Positions 36,984 to 47,390 of a DNA stretch of 64,000 nt are shown here, piece after piece. The notes beneath the pieces were generated by a model. The model ran no database searches and had not been told where the DNA came from. It saw only the letters and a list, made by a program, of their open reading frames with translations. Position 1 is the stretch's first letter, and each line of letters begins with the position of its first letter. Source of the stretch: Sulfuritalea sp. (lineage in GTDB: Bacteria; Pseudomonadota; Gammaproteobacteria; Burkholderiales; Rhodocyclaceae); the NCBI GenBank assembly GCA_030247575.1, contig JAOTRV010000002.1, positions 124,001 to 188,000 on the forward strand, given 5' to 3'. The translations under genes and the position numbers were made by a program.

Positions 36984-39900
36984 ATGAGCACCGATCTCGA
37001 CATCGGTCCGCTGTCCTGGGTCAAGGGCGAAATCGACCTTGCGCTGGAACGCGCCGGACTCAGTCTCGCCGCGCACGCCGGCGCTCCTGGCGGCGACGAG
37101 CTGAAGAAGGCTCTCGCCAGCATGCACCAGGCACATGGTGCGCTGGCCATCGTCGGCCTCGACGGCGTCACCGAGTTCGCCGCTGCGATCGAACAGCTGC
37201 TGGCTGCGCTGAGCGATGCCACTGCGCCGGACGCCGGTGCCGCAATCGCCGCCGCGCAAAACGGATTCACCGCGCTGCGCGGCTATCTCGACGACCTGAT
37301 CGCCGGCCACCCCGACCAGCCGCTGAAACTTTATGCTCCCTACCGCGCGATGATCGTTGCGCGCGGCCAGCCGGCTCCGGCGCCGGCCGCCCTGTTTTTC
37401 CCCGATCTCACCCAGCGTCCGCCCAAACGCGAGAAGGAGCCGCAGCCGCTCACGCCCGAGTCCCTCGCCGGGCGCCTCAAGGCCGCGCGCATGGGCTTCG
37501 AGCGCGGCCTCCTGAAGTGGATCAAGAACGATCCCAAGGGCATCAACGAGATGAAAGTCTCGGTGGCGATGGTCGAAATGACGCGCACCACACCGGCCGG
37601 CCGTGCCTACTGGTGGGTTTCGCTGGGCGTTCTCGACGCGCTCGCTGCGGGTGGTCTGCCTGATGCGGATGAAGCCAAGCGCTTTGCCATGCGCCTCGGC
37701 GCACAGATCAAGAAGCTCATCGAAACCCAGACGGACGCCGGCGAAGCGCAATTGCGCGAGGCGCTGTACCAGGCGGCCTGCGCCACGGCGGGCGGCGAGG
37801 CGCTGGCCATCGTGCGCGCCGCCTATCGCCTGGAGGGCATGGTGCCTACGGCGACGGCCGCGGAAACCGAAAGACTGCTGCCGCACATCCGCCGCTTGCG
37901 CGAACTGCTGGCCGCCGCCAAGGAAGACTGGAACCGCCTTTGCGCCGGCACCGCCGCTGCGCTGCCGCCTTTTCACGAGCGCACGGCAAAAATCGCCGAA
38001 GAGGGCGCCGCCACCGGGCAGCCCGACTACACGCGCCTGACGGCGGCCATTCTCGAGCAGGCCGACAGGCTGCGCCAGGATCCGACGCAGCACAACGAAA
38101 CCGTCGCGCTGGAAATGGCCACGGCGCTGCTGCTTGCCGAAACCTCGCTGGAAAACTTCCAGTCGCTCGACGCCGATTTTGCGCGCTCGGCCGGCATCGT
38201 CGTCAATCGCCTCGCGGCGCTCGGGCGTGGCGAAGAGCTCGGCATGCTGGAACTGCCTCAACTCGACGCCATGTCGCGCCGCGCGCAGGAACGCTTGCTG
38301 CTTGAATCGGTGGCGCGCGAGATCCGCTCCAATCTCGGCACCATCGAACAAACGCTGGATGCTTTCTTCCGCGACACCTCGCGCCAGGCGACTCTGGCCT
38401 CCCTCACGCAGCCGATTCGCCAGATCCAGGGCGCCCTGCTGGTGCTCGGCCAGGACCGCGCCAACGCCATATTGGCCGAATGCACAAAGGCCATCGAACA
38501 TTTCGCCGCGCCCGGCTTCAGCGCGCAAGCCGGCGAGTTCGAAGACGTAGCCAAAAAGCTTTCTGCGCTGGGCTTCTTCGTCGCCCAGCTGCAGGGCGGC
38601 GCTGCCGACATCGACGCGATCCTCGAGCCACCCGTCGTTCAGCCCGTACGCAAGGAGGCCGAAGCGGCCGCGCCGGCGGCACCTGCGGCCGTGGAACTGC
38701 CCGCTGCAGCCCCGGCAGAAGAATCTGCCGTCGAGCCCACGGCGCCGGAACCCGTATCCGAAGCCGGGGCCGAACCGGTTGCCGAAGAAGAACTGGAACT
38801 GCCGGAATTCGAAGTGGAAGCGCTGCAGCCCCCGCCGGAGCCCGCCCCGCCGCCGCCCGCTCCCATCGAAGCGCCGGCGCCGTCGGCCGAGACGACGCGG
38901 CTGGTGGAGGTCAGCGAGGAAGAACTCGACGCGGAACTGCTCGCCATCTTCCTCGAAGAAGCTCACGAAGTGCTGGGTACCATCAACGAGAATCTGCCTG
39001 CCGTGCATGCCAACCCGGGCGACCAGGCCGCACTCGTCACGCTGCGCCGCAGCTTCCATACCCTGAAGGGCAGCGGCCGCATGGTCGGCCTCACCGATCT
39101 GGGCGAAACGGCCTGGGCCGTGGAGCAGGTGCTGAACGGCTGGCTGCATGAGGCACGCGCCGCGACACCCGGCCTGCTCGAAATGCTCGACCGCTCAGCC
39201 GACATGTTCAAAATCTGGATCGAGCACCTCGAAGCGGGCGGCGGCACCCGTCTCGACGATTCCGAACTGATCCGCCGCTGCGAGGCCTTGACCGCGCCTG
39301 AGGAAGCTGCAATCGCCGTACCGCCGGCGTCGACTGTTCAAATGGCCGAAGCCGCCGCTGCCGAAGCCGCCGCTGCCGCCGCTGCCGCTGCCGCTGCCGC
39401 TGCCGAAGCTGCCGCTGCCGAAGCTGCCGCTGCCGAAGCTGCCGCTGCCGAAGCCGCCGCTGCCGAAGCCGCCGCCGCCGAAGCTGCCGCAAACGTGCCG
39501 GAAGCCGGTCAGCCGTCGGCAGCCGTCGTTTCCTTCCCGACGCCGCCGTCGATCCGTGTCGGCGACGTGGAGGTGGCCCCGACGCTGTACAACCTGTATC
39601 TCGGCGAAACCCGCGAACACGTCGCCACGCTGCAATCCAATCTTGGCTTGGAAGTGGTGCCGGGCAACGACGTCATCCGCGCCGCTCACACTACGGCCAG
39701 CATTTCCGCCGGTACCGGCTTCGCGCCGATCGCGAGCCTCGCCCGCGCGCTCGAAAACGCACTAACGCGCCTGTCGCTGCTGGAAGCCTGTCCAACCGAA
39801 GCGCAGCGATTCGTATTCGCACGCTGCGCCGGCGCTCTCGAAGGCATGCTGGGTGCCGTTGCGGAGCGACGCATGCCCGGCGAGGAGACCGCGCTCGCCG

Positions 39901-42389
39901 AGGAACTCGATGCAATGACGCCCGCGGTGGCACCTGCCGAGGCCGCCGCACCTGCCGAGGCCACTGCACCTGCCACGACTGTCGCAACGGTGATACCCGA
40001 GGCGCCGGCCGCACCCGAGGTCCCGGAGGTCCTCATGACCGCCGCAGAGCGCCGCGCGGCACGGATCGAAGACGAAATCGACGAGCAGGTATTGCCGCTG
40101 TTCCTCGAAGAAAGCGTGGATCTCATGCGCGAGATCGGCGAGGCGCTGCGCCAATGGCGGGCCGCACCGACCGACCTCGAGATCTCCCGTACGCTCCAGC
40201 GCACGCTGCATACGCTGAAGGGTAGCGCGCGGATGGCAGGCGCCATGGGCTGCGGCGAATTGCTGCATTCGATGGAAGACCGCGTCGATCAGGCGACCGC
40301 CATGAAGTCGGTGCAGCCGGCCATGATCGACGGCCTCGAAAGCTCGTACGACCGGGCCGCGATGCTGATCGAGCATCTGCGCAATCCCCAGGCGGCCCGT
40401 CCCGAACTGGAACTGCCGCTTCCGGCCGCCGGACTCGACGTGACGATCGAGAAGCTGACGGAAGAAGTGCCCGTGCTCCGGCAGGAAGACGTGACCGAGG
40501 CAGCGCATGTTCCCGCTGCGCCGGCCGCAACAGCGGCGGCGGCCTTCGCCCCCGCCGCACAGGTGCATCTGCGCGTGCGCGCGGACCTGGTCGACCAACT
40601 GGTCAATGAGGCCGGCGAAGTCGCCATCGCCCGCGGCCGGATCGAAGGCGAGCTGCTGGCGGTGAAGGCCTCTTTGCTCGAACTGACGGAAAACGTGATT
40701 CGTCTGCGCAAACAGCTGCGCGAAGTCGAGATTCAGGCCGAGCTGCAGATGCAGTCGCAACAGGCCCTGGCAACCGAGCGCGGACAGGAGTTCGACCCGC
40801 TGGAATTCGACCGCTTCACCCGCTTCCAGGAAGTGACGCGGATGATGGCGGAAAGCGTAAACGACGTCGCCACCGTGCAGCAGAACCTGCTGCGCAACCT
40901 CGACCATGCCAATGCGGCCGTGACGGCGCAGGCACGCCTCTCCCGCGAGCTGTCGCAGCGCATGATGGGCGTGCGCATGGTGCCCTTCGAAAGCCTTGCC
41001 GAGCGCCTGCATCGCGTGGTGCGCCAGGCCGCGAAGGACACCGGCAAGCGCGCCAACCTCGACATCCGCCACGGCCAGACCGAACTCGATCGTTCGGTAC
41101 TGGACAAGATGGCTGGCCCGATCGAGCACCTGCTGCGCAACAGCGTCGCCCACGGCCTGGAAGACCATGCCGCGCGCGCGGCGGCGGGCAAGGATGCGAT
41201 CGGCCAGATCACCCTGTCGCTGGCGCAGGAAGGCAATGAAATCGTGCTTTCCATCGCCGACGACGGCGCCGGACTCCGCTTCGACCGGATTCGCCAGCGC
41301 GGCATCGAGCGCGGCCTGATTCCGGCGGACGCGGAAGCCGACGACTCGACGCTGACACAACTCATCTTCCAGCCCGGATTCTCCACCGCGGAAGATCTCA
41401 CTGCGCTTGCCGGCCGCGGCGTCGGACTGGACGTGGTGAAGAGCGAGGCCGCCAGTCTCGGCGGCCGCATCGAGATCACGTCGACTGCCGGCCGCGGCAC
41501 CACGTTCCGCATCTACCTGCCGCTGACCCTGGCGGTAACACAGGCGGTGCTGGTCACTGCCGGCAGCCGGACTTTTGCCATTCCGTCATCGATGATCGAG
41601 CAGGCCACCGAGCACAAGCCCGATGCGGCAGAAAAGCTGCGCAGCACAGGCAGCGCGGAGTGGTTGGGCAACCGCTATCCTTACCACTATCTTCCCGTCC
41701 TGCTGGGCGAAAAGAGCGCAACACCGCCACCGGCGCGGCGCCACTGGATACTACTGGTCAAGGGCGGAACCGAACGCGTCGCCCTGGAAATCGACAGTCT
41801 CAGCGGCAACCAGGAAGTCGTGGTCAAGGCCGTCGGCCCGCAACTGGCCCGCGTGCCGGGCCTCGCCGGCGCCACGGTACTGGGCAACGGCGAGGTAGCG
41901 CTGATTCTGAACCCCGTCGCACTGGCGACCCGCGCCTTCGAGCGCCTCAGCACCCCGGTGCAGTTGACGGCGGCCCCGGTCGAGGTTCCGGCCGCCGCCC
42001 CGGTTGCGGCCGCGGCCGCCGCCGCCGTGATGGTGGTCGACGATTCGCTCACCGTGCGCAAGATCAGCGGTCGGCTGCTGGCACGCCACGGCTATCACGT
42101 GCTGACCGCCAAGGACGGCGTCGATGCGCTGGAACAACTGGGCGAAGTGATTCCCGACGTCATGCTGCTGGACATTGAAATGCCGCGCATGGACGGCTTC
42201 GATCTGGCGCGCAACATCCGTGCCGACAAGCGCCTGAAGGGCATTCCGATCATCATGATCACCTCGCGCACCGCCGACAAGCACCGCCAGATGGCGACGG
42301 AAATCGGCGTCAATCACTACATGGGCAAGCCCTACGACGAGGAGGAGCTGCTGGCCCGCATCCGCGAGTGCATCGCGCACAAGCCGTAA
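36984..42389 (+). CDS. pilL: Hybrid chemosensory histidine kinase PilL (ChpA-like)
   Basis: Giant CheA-type kinase of 1801 residues. An N-terminal degenerate HPt-like region is followed by HPt domains with HTLKGSGRM (His692) and HTLKGSARM (His1076). The dimerisation domain is near 1195 ([21 protein letters not shown]). The ATP-binding domain has [22 protein letters not shown] and [14 protein letters not shown] CheW domain follows, then a receiver at about 1680-1801 with [13 protein letters not shown]. Residues 787-836 are an almost pure (AEAAA)n tract encoded by 15-base tandem repeats, immediately after a dispersed repeat copy (residues 778-785). Fewer HPt domains are evident than in Pseudomonas ChpA. 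Confidence 0.94.
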   Translation: MSTDLDIGPLSWVKGEIDLALERAGLSLAAHAGAPGGDELKKALASMHQAHGALAIVGLDGVTEFAAAIEQLLAALSDATAPDAGAAIAAAQNGFTALRGYLDDLIAGHPDQPLKLYAPYRAMIVARGQPAPAPAALFFPDLTQRPPKREKEPQPLTPESLAGRLKAARMGFERGLLKWIKNDPKGINEMKVSVAMVEMTRTTPAGRAYWWVSLGVLDALAAGGLPDADEAKRFAMRLGAQIKKLIETQTDAGEAQLREALYQAACATAGGEALAIVRAAYRLEGMVPTATAAETERLLPHIRRLRELLAAAKEDWNRLCAGTAAALPPFHERTAKIAEEGAATGQPDYTRLTAAILEQADRLRQDPTQHNETVALEMATALLLAETSLENFQSLDADFARSAGIVVNRLAALGRGEELGMLELPQLDAMSRRAQERLLLESVAREIRSNLGTIEQTLDAFFRDTSRQATLASLTQPIRQIQGALLVLGQDRANAILAECTKAIEHFAAPGFSAQAGEFEDVAKKLSALGFFVAQLQGGAADIDAILEPPVVQPVRKEAEAAAPAAPAAVELPAAAPAEESAVEPTAPEPVSEAGAEPVAEEELELPEFEVEALQPPPEPAPPPPAPIEAPAPSAETTRLVEVSEEELDAELLAIFLEEAHEVLGTINENLPAVHANPGDQAALVTLRRSFHTLKGSGRMVGLTDLGETAWAVEQVLNGWLHEARAATPGLLEMLDRSADMFKIWIEHLEAGGGTRLDDSELIRRCEALTAPEEAAIAVPPASTVQMAEAAAAEAAAAAAAAAAAAAEAAAAEAAAAEAAAAEAAAAEAAAAEAAANVPEAGQPSAAVVSFPTPPSIRVGDVEVAPTLYNLYLGETREHVATLQSNLGLEVVPGNDVIRAAHTTASISAGTGFAPIASLARALENALTRLSLLEACPTEAQRFVFARCAGALEGMLGAVAERRMPGEETALAEELDAMTPAVAPAEAAAPAEATAPATTVATVIPEAPAAPEVPEVLMTAAERRAARIEDEIDEQVLPLFLEESVDLMREIGEALRQWRAAPTDLEISRTLQRTLHTLKGSARMAGAMGCGELLHSMEDRVDQATAMKSVQPAMIDGLESSYDRAAMLIEHLRNPQAARPELELPLPAAGLDVTIEKLTEEVPVLRQEDVTEAAHVPAAPAATAAAAFAPAAQVHLRVRADLVDQLVNEAGEVAIARGRIEGELLAVKASLLELTENVIRLRKQLREVEIQAELQMQSQQALATERGQEFDPLEFDRFTRFQEVTRMMAESVNDVATVQQNLLRNLDHANAAVTAQARLSRELSQRMMGVRMVPFESLAERLHRVVRQAAKDTGKRANLDIRHGQTELDRSVLDKMAGPIEHLLRNSVAHGLEDHAARAAAGKDAIGQITLSLAQEGNEIVLSIADDGAGLRFDRIRQRGIERGLIPADAEADDSTLTQLIFQPGFSTAEDLTALAGRGVGLDVVKSEAASLGGRIEITSTAGRGTTFRIYLPLTLAVTQAVLVTAGSRTFAIPSSMIEQATEHKPDAAEKLRSTGSAEWLGNRYPYHYLPVLLGEKSATPPPARRHWILLVKGGTERVALEIDSLSGNQEVVVKAVGPQLARVPGLAGATVLGNGEVALILNPVALATRAFERLSTPVQLTAAPVEVPAAAPVAAAAAAAVMVVDDSLTVRKISGRLLARHGYHVLTAKDGVDALEQLGEVIPDVMLLDIEMPRMDGFDLARNIRADKRLKGIPIIMITSRTADKHRQMATEIGVNHYMGKPYDEEELLARIRECIAHKP
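39314..39338 (+). repeat. Dispersed short repeat, copy 8 (inside pilL)
   Basis: CGCCGTACCGCC then GGCGTCGACTGTT. It is read as AVPPASTV in the linker between two HPt regions of PilL, four bases before the Ala/Glu tandem tract begins. Confidence 0.75.
39342..39490 (+). repeat. 15-base tandem repeat encoding (AEAAA)n in pilL
   Basis: About eight to ten copies of GCCGAAGCNGCCGCT, some shortened to Ala-only units. It encodes a helical linker of about 50 residues. Copy number is likely to vary among strains by slippage, always in frame because the unit is 15 bases. Confidence 0.9.
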
Positions 42390-42423
42390 GGCGCCAACGG
42401 CAACACGGCACGATTCCCGAGCA

Positions 42424-42918
42424 ATGAATTCATCGATGAGCCAAGCAAACGCGCGCCCCTTCAAGGTGCTCGGCATTCAGCAGATCGCGGTTGGCGGTCC
42501 CTCCAAGGATCGGCTGAAGAAGCTCTGGGTCGACATGTTCGGCCTTGCCGTGACGGGCAATTTCGTCAGCGAGCGCGAGAACGTGGACGAAGACATCACG
42601 GCGATGGGCAGCGGCCCCTTCAAAGTGGAAGTCGACCTGATGCAACCGCTCGATCCGGCGAAAAAGCCCGCGGTCAATGAGCCGCCGCTCAACCACGTCG
42701 GACTCTGGATCGACGATCTGCCGGCCGCCGTCGAATGGCTCACGGCACAGGGCGTACGCTTCGCACCCGGCGGCATCCGCAAGGGCGCCTCGGGCTACGA
42801 CATCACCTTCCTTCATCCCAAGGCCAACGAGCAGTTCCCGATTTCCGGCGAAGGCGTGCTGATCGAGCTGGTGCAGGCTCCCGCCGAAGTGATCGAAGCT
42901 TTCGCCCGCCTGGCCTGA
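42424..42918 (+). CDS. VOC (glyoxalase/bleomycin resistance) superfamily protein
   Basis: Metal-dependent fold of 164 residues with two beta-alpha-beta-beta-beta modules. The first begins [14 protein letters not shown] and the second [16 protein letters not shown]. The four expected metal-ligand positions look like Gln (IQQIAV), Glu (VEVDLMQP), His (LNHVGL) and Glu (LIELVQAP). This differs from the His-Gln-His-Glu set of the characterised methylmalonyl-CoA epimerase. It is usually annotated as lactoylglutathione lyase-like. An ATG at 42436 is an alternative start. It could be the missing epimerase for the mutase pathway at 53-60 kb, but this is a guess. Confidence 0.78.
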   Translation: MNSSMSQANARPFKVLGIQQIAVGGPSKDRLKKLWVDMFGLAVTGNFVSERENVDEDITAMGSGPFKVEVDLMQPLDPAKKPAVNEPPLNHVGLWIDDLPAAVEWLTAQGVRFAPGGIRKGASGYDITFLHPKANEQFPISGEGVLIELVQAPAEVIEAFARLA

Positions 42919-42949
42919 GCGCCCGGCTACGCCGTTCGCCGCAGCCCGC

Positions 42950-44782
42950 CTAGGCGGCCGACATCCGGCAGCATCCGCCGCCGGCATCCTTCGCCGCGTG
43001 CATCGCCTGATCGGCGCGGCGCAGCAGTTCGGACGGCGACAGGTCGCCGCCGGAGAACATCGCAACGCCGACGCTGGCCGCGACTTCGAGCGGCACGTTG
43101 AGCACGCGCAGCGGCTCGCCGAGATTGGTGGTGATCTTCTCCGCCATCCGTTCCGCGTCGGCGGCATCGCCGATGCCGGACAGCGCGATCGCGAACTGGT
43201 CGTCGCCGAGGCGGGCCACGGTATCGACCTCACGCACCGTTGCGCGCAAACGATCCGCCATGCTGCGCAGGACCTCGTCGCCGATCGCCTGGCCGTAACC
43301 GTCGTTGATCGCCTTGAAGCGGTCGAGATCGACCACCAGCACCGCGAGCTTGCCGTGGCTGCGTCGCGCATGCTGCATCGACTGCTGCAAACGGGCGTCG
43401 AACAGCAGCCGGTTGGCAAGGCCGGTCAGGGTATCGTTATGGGCCAGCGACTGCAGCTGGCGTTCGTTCTCGCGCAGCCGGGCGTTGGCGGCTTCCAGCT
43501 CGGCGGTGCGCCGGGCAACGCGCCGTTCGAGGCTCGCCTCGGATCGCTGCAGTGCTCCCACCAACTGCTGCTTGGTTGCCAGCGCCTCGCCTTGCGCCGC
43601 ATCCTTTTCGCGTCGCAGCGTATTGATGCGATCGGCCAGGGCAAACGAGAGCAGCAGCATTTCCAGCGCCGAACCGATCTGGATGGCATAGAAGCTGAAG
43701 AACGTGGTCGGCAGCAGGTCCAGGTTGCGCAGGCCGACGATGGCGACGCCCAGCAGCAGGATGGTCCATGCCAGCAGAAAGGTGCGTGCGCCGGGCTGGT
43801 CCGTTCGCCAGCAGCGAATGCCGGCAAGCATCGCCACCAGAGAAAACGCAACGCCGGTCAGCGAGGTGAGGATGGCCGCCAGGCGATAGGGCGCAATCAG
43901 GGGCGCCACCATGCACAGGGCGAACAGGCCGGCGAGGCCGATCACGGCGCCGTCGAGGCGCGGCACGCTGTGCCGCGTGTCGAGAAAACCCCGGGTAAAC
44001 AAGGCGCCGAACAGGCCGGTGGCGGCGAAGCCCGTCGAATAGGCCATGTTGCCCCACGCCGGCCAGTCGGGCCAGAGAAACTGGTTGCCAAGTCCGCTCA
44101 GGGAAAGCTGCCCCACGCCCATGCTGACGGCGAACATGACGTAGGTGATGTAGGTGTTGTCGCGCAGCGCAAGCCACAGCAGCAGGTTGTAGAGGGCCAG
44201 CGCCAGCAGCATGCCGAAATAGACCGACAACAGGGCGTAGCCGATCAGCGACTTCTGCCAGAAACTCTCGGGGCGCCACAGGCGCAGCGGCACGGTCAGC
44301 GTGCCCTCGGACGCGATGCGCAGCCAGACCGTGCTGTCGCCCGTCCCGCTCAGATGCACCGGAAACACGAAGTTGCGATGCAGCAGCGGCCGCTCGGCAA
44401 AGGGCCGGAGGTCGCCGGCGCTCAGATGTTCGCCGCCGGGACCGAAGTAGTCGACGCTGTCCAGCGTCGGGAAAGCCACTTCCAGCAGCCAGTCGCGCGG
44501 CGCGGCGGGGTCTGCCTCGATCGTGAAGCGCAGCCACCACGCAGACGAGGAATAGCCGAAGTTGATCGCCGCATCGGCCGGCAACTTCGAGGGTACGAAT
44601 TGCTTGCCGCGGGCCTGAACATCGGCCAGCGACAGGCGGCCGCCCGGGTCTTCCAGGATGGCCACCTCCGACGCCAGGGAAAGAGATGCGATGCCCGGCG
44701 CGAGGCGCACGTCGGCAAGGGCGCAGCCGCCATGGCCCAGCCAACAGCACAACAGGAACAGAACAGCTGGAATGCGCAACAC
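42950..44782 (-). CDS. 7TM-DISM sensor with degenerate GGDEF domain
   Basis: Membrane sensor of 610 residues. A signal peptide (1-23) is followed by a periplasmic DISM-type extracellular domain (about 35-165, with WWLRFTIEADP and DWLLEV), then seven helices (about 180-380), a coiled coil (LQRSEASLERRVARRTAELEAANARL, residues about 405-430) and a C-terminal diguanylate cyclase domain (DTLTGLANRLLFD onwards). The active-site motif is LGDDQF instead of GGDEF, so the second Gly and the catalytic Glu are replaced. The I-site RxxD (REVD) is kept. The domain may bind c-di-GMP without making it. It is divergent from the ene-reductase. Confidence 0.88.
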   Translation of the reverse strand: MLRIPAVLFLLCCWLGHGGCALADVRLAPGIASLSLASEVAILEDPGGRLSLADVQARGKQFVPSKLPADAAINFGYSSSAWWLRFTIEADPAAPRDWLLEVAFPTLDSVDYFGPGGEHLSAGDLRPFAERPLLHRNFVFPVHLSGTGDSTVWLRIASEGTLTVPLRLWRPESFWQKSLIGYALLSVYFGMLLALALYNLLLWLALRDNTYITYVMFAVSMGVGQLSLSGLGNQFLWPDWPAWGNMAYSTGFAATGLFGALFTRGFLDTRHSVPRLDGAVIGLAGLFALCMVAPLIAPYRLAAILTSLTGVAFSLVAMLAGIRCWRTDQPGARTFLLAWTILLLGVAIVGLRNLDLLPTTFFSFYAIQIGSALEMLLLSFALADRINTLRREKDAAQGEALATKQQLVGALQRSEASLERRVARRTAELEAANARLRENERQLQSLAHNDTLTGLANRLLFDARLQQSMQHARRSHGKLAVLVVDLDRFKAINDGYGQAIGDEVLRSMADRLRATVREVDTVARLGDDQFAIALSGIGDAADAERMAEKITTNLGEPLRVLNVPLEVAASVGVAMFSGGDLSPSELLRRADQAMHAAKDAGGGCCRMSAA

Positions 44783-44810
44783 AGCACGATCCGGTTGGGA
44801 TATCCGGGAA

Positions 44811-44836
44811 ATTCTACCCCCTCACTTGGGTAGAAT
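44811..44836. promoter_or_regulatory. Symmetric divergent promoter or operator
   Basis: ATTCTACCC, eight bases, GGGTAGAAT: a perfect 9-base inverted repeat in the 132-base divergent gap. Each arm contains TAGAAT reading outward, so both could be -10 boxes, one for each divergent gene. A TTTTT run follows on the plus strand, so a terminator is the alternative, although no upstream plus-strand gene needs one. Confidence 0.5.
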
Positions 44837-44914
44837 CGCTTTTTGGTTGCGGCCGGCGTCAGCCTCCGTCAAATCTCCGTCTTTCCCATTTCCGCATTCT
44901 TACAAGGCTCACTC

Positions 44915-46003
44915 ATGCTCTTCGATTCGTATTCCAGTTCGGCCCTGCAACTCGCCAACCGCATCGCCATGGCGCCCATGACCCGCTGCCGCGCCGACCA
45001 CCGCGACGCCGTACCCAACGCGATGATCGCCGAGTACTACCGCCAGCGCGCGAGCGCCGGCCTGATCATCTCGGAGGGCGTGCCCATTTCCGATCGTGCG
45101 CGCGGCTACCTCAACACGCCGGCGCTGTGGAACGAGGCGCAGGCGGCGGGCTGGAAGCCGGTGACCGACGCCGTGCATGCCGCGGGCGGCAAGATGTTCG
45201 CCCAGATATGGCATTGCGGCCGCGTCTCGCATGCCGCGCTGCACTCCGACGGCAGCGCCCCGGCCGGCGCGTCGAACAAGCCGGTGGCCACGCAAACCAT
45301 GATCCCGGGCCTCGACGGCAGGCCCGTGCCTGTCGACTGCGGCCAGCCGCAGGCCTTGAGCCTTCAGGAAATCCGCGGAGTCGTCGGCGAGTTCGCCCAT
45401 GCCGCGAAACTCGCCATGCAGGCCGGCTTCGACGGCGTCGAGATTCACGGCGCGAACGGCTACCTGCTCGACCAGTTCCGCTGCCCGGCGGTCAATGACC
45501 GCAACGACGCTTACGGCGGTTCGCTGGCCAATCGCTACCGCCTGCTGCTGGAAGTGGTCGATGCGGTGGCGGCGGAAGTTGCGCCCGAACGCATCGCCGT
45601 GCGCCAGTCGCCTTATGGCGTGGCCAACGGCATGGTTGCCGACCCCGAGCCGCTGGTGACTTATCCGTGGCTGGCGCGCGAACTCGATCGGCGCGGCATC
45701 GGCTTTCTGCATATCTACTGCCAGAGCACCGACTGGATTCACGACGCGACGCACTCGATGATGCCGGCATTGCGCGACGCCTTCCACGGCGCGCTGATCG
45801 CCTGCGGCGGCTTCAAGACGGCGGCCGCCAGCGAAGCGATTCTGGCGCGCGGCCACGCCGACCTGATCGCATTCGGCAAGCCCTTCATCGCCAACCCGGA
45901 TCTGGTCGAGCGCCTGCGCCGCGATGCGCCGCTCAACAAATGGGATGCCGCCACGTTCTATGCCCCGGGTGAAAAAGGCTACACGGACTACCCGACGCTT
46001 TGA
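44915..46003 (+). CDS. Old yellow enzyme family ene-reductase, NemA-like
   Basis: FMN-dependent reductase of 362 residues acting on activated alkenes, N-ethylmaleimide-like compounds or nitro groups. IAMAPMTRCRAD near the N-terminus holds the flavin-contacting Thr. FAQIWHCGRVSH binds FMN, and FDGVEIHGANGYLLDQF has the substrate-binding His/Asn pair (H-x-x-N type). NDAYGGSLANRYR and the C-terminal FGKPFIANPDLVERLR phosphate site are conserved. ATG at 44915 with AAGG upstream gives the standard N-terminus. Physiological substrate unknown. Confidence 0.93.
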   Translation: MLFDSYSSSALQLANRIAMAPMTRCRADHRDAVPNAMIAEYYRQRASAGLIISEGVPISDRARGYLNTPALWNEAQAAGWKPVTDAVHAAGGKMFAQIWHCGRVSHAALHSDGSAPAGASNKPVATQTMIPGLDGRPVPVDCGQPQALSLQEIRGVVGEFAHAAKLAMQAGFDGVEIHGANGYLLDQFRCPAVNDRNDAYGGSLANRYRLLLEVVDAVAAEVAPERIAVRQSPYGVANGMVADPEPLVTYPWLARELDRRGIGFLHIYCQSTDWIHDATHSMMPALRDAFHGALIACGGFKTAAASEAILARGHADLIAFGKPFIANPDLVERLRRDAPLNKWDAATFYAPGEKGYTDYPTL

Positions 46004-46004
46004 C

Positions 46005-46029
46005 GAGAGTAGACGCTGGCGACACGGCG
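46005..46029 (-). repeat. Dispersed short repeat, copy 9 (porin leader)
   Basis: Minus strand reads CGCCGTGTCGCC then AGCGTCTACTCTC, fully matching the consensus. It starts 2 bases after the ene-reductase stop and ends 10 bases before the porin ATG, so it fills the whole leader. Confidence 0.85.
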
Positions 46030-46038
46030 TTCCTGAAG

Positions 46039-47370
46039 ATGCCATCGCGGAAACGGCTCCTCGCGGGGATCGTCCTGCTCGCCGCCCTGGCACCTCCGGT
46101 GCTGGCCGCGCCGGAGGCAGCGCCTGACTATGCCAGCCTGACCCTGACCGGCGACTGGAACGGCGCCCGCAGCGAACTCTGGCAGCGCGGCCTGGCGTTC
46201 GAAGCCGGACTGAAATTCGATAGCCTGCGCAACCGGGGCGGTACAGCGAATGGCAGCCAGACGGTCAGCCACCTTGAGTTGAAGCTGCGCGCCGACCTGG
46301 AAAAGCTGCTGGGCTGGAGCGATGCCGTCGCCTATGTCAATACCGATACCGACGGCGGCGCCGGCATCAACGCCCGACGCTCCGGCAGTCTGATGGGAGT
46401 CAGCAACATCGAAGTGCCGGTGCCGACCACGCGCCTGTTCCATGCCTGGCTGCAGAAGGGCTTTCTCGATAGCCGCTTCTCGATCCTGGCCGGTCTCTAC
46501 CCGATCGACTCCGAGTTCTTCACCATGGATTCGGCGGCGACCTTGCTGCACCCCGCCTACGGCACGCCCGCCGATCTGGCCCTGACCAGTTCCCCTTCCG
46601 TATTCAACAATGCCGCCTTCGGCATCCGCGCCAAGTGGCTGGCGGAGAATCGCGACTGGTATGCGATGGGCGCGCTGATGGACGGCATGCCGAACGATCC
46701 GGCGCGGCCGAAAGCCACGGCGATCCGTTTTGGCCGCGGCGACGGCGCCTTCGTCATCGGCGAAATCGGCTGGATGCCGCTCGAGTTCGGCCATCTCTTC
46801 GAGCCGGTCGACCCGGCACAGGTGCGGCAGACGCCCGGTCTGGTTGCCCACGAGAAATACGGCGGCCTCAGCAAATATGCCATCGGCTTCTGGCGCTACG
46901 GAAATCGGGTGCCGGATCAACTCGACATCGATGCCGATGGCACCGCGCTGCAGCGCCGTTCGCAGGGCGCCTACGTGCTGGCCGAGCGCACCCTGTTCAG
47001 CCTCGGCGGCGACGCCGGCCGGGACGTCACGGCCTTCGGCCGCTACGCATTCAGCAGCGGCCACTCGACCGCCATCGATCGCATGTGGAATCTCGGCGTG
47101 CGCGTGCGCGGACCATTCGCCGGCCGCGTCGACGACAGCGTCGCCGTCGGCTGGACGCGCGGCCGCCTGGCGCCGAAGTGGCGCGCGCTTCAGGCCGCCG
47201 CCGGCACCGACACGGCTGCCGCGGAAGATGCCGTGGAGATCACCTGGCGTGTCGCGATCCGGCAGTGGTTCCAGCTGCAGCCCAGCCTGCAGCACGTCCG
47301 CCATCCCGGTGGCACAGCGGCGGCGCGCCATGCGACGCTGATCGGCGCGCGGGTCGAACTGACCCTCTGA
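46039..47370 (+). CDS. OprB-like carbohydrate-selective porin
   Basis: Outer-membrane beta-barrel of 443 residues. The signal peptide is at residues 1-23 (LLAGIVLLAALAPPVLAA). The mature start has LTLTGDWNGARSELWQRGLAFE, where GDWNGAR.EL..RG is the hallmark of OprB-type porins. Alternating hydrophobic strands and a terminal segment GARVELTL, ending in a hydrophobic residue, fit a barrel. The chosen ATG is the first that starts a signal peptide; upstream sequence is the dispersed repeat. No sugar metabolism genes are adjacent, so the permeant is unknown. Confidence 0.82.
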   Translation: MPSRKRLLAGIVLLAALAPPVLAAPEAAPDYASLTLTGDWNGARSELWQRGLAFEAGLKFDSLRNRGGTANGSQTVSHLELKLRADLEKLLGWSDAVAYVNTDTDGGAGINARRSGSLMGVSNIEVPVPTTRLFHAWLQKGFLDSRFSILAGLYPIDSEFFTMDSAATLLHPAYGTPADLALTSSPSVFNNAAFGIRAKWLAENRDWYAMGALMDGMPNDPARPKATAIRFGRGDGAFVIGEIGWMPLEFGHLFEPVDPAQVRQTPGLVAHEKYGGLSKYAIGFWRYGNRVPDQLDIDADGTALQRRSQGAYVLAERTLFSLGGDAGRDVTAFGRYAFSSGHSTAIDRMWNLGVRVRGPFAGRVDDSVAVGWTRGRLAPKWRALQAAAGTDTAAAEDAVEITWRVAIRQWFQLQPSLQHVRHPGGTAAARHATLIGARVELTL

Positions 47371-47390
47371 CCGCTTTCCGTACCGGCCGC

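Noticed and set aside
39342-39490. CRISPR-like array in pilL
   Set aside because: The periodicity is 15 bases with no unique spacers and lies in frame within a coding region; it is a protein tandem repeat.
46000-46038. TTG start for the porin at 46000
   Set aside because: It would translate the dispersed repeat before the signal peptide and overlap the previous stop; ATG at 46039 directly begins a good signal peptide.
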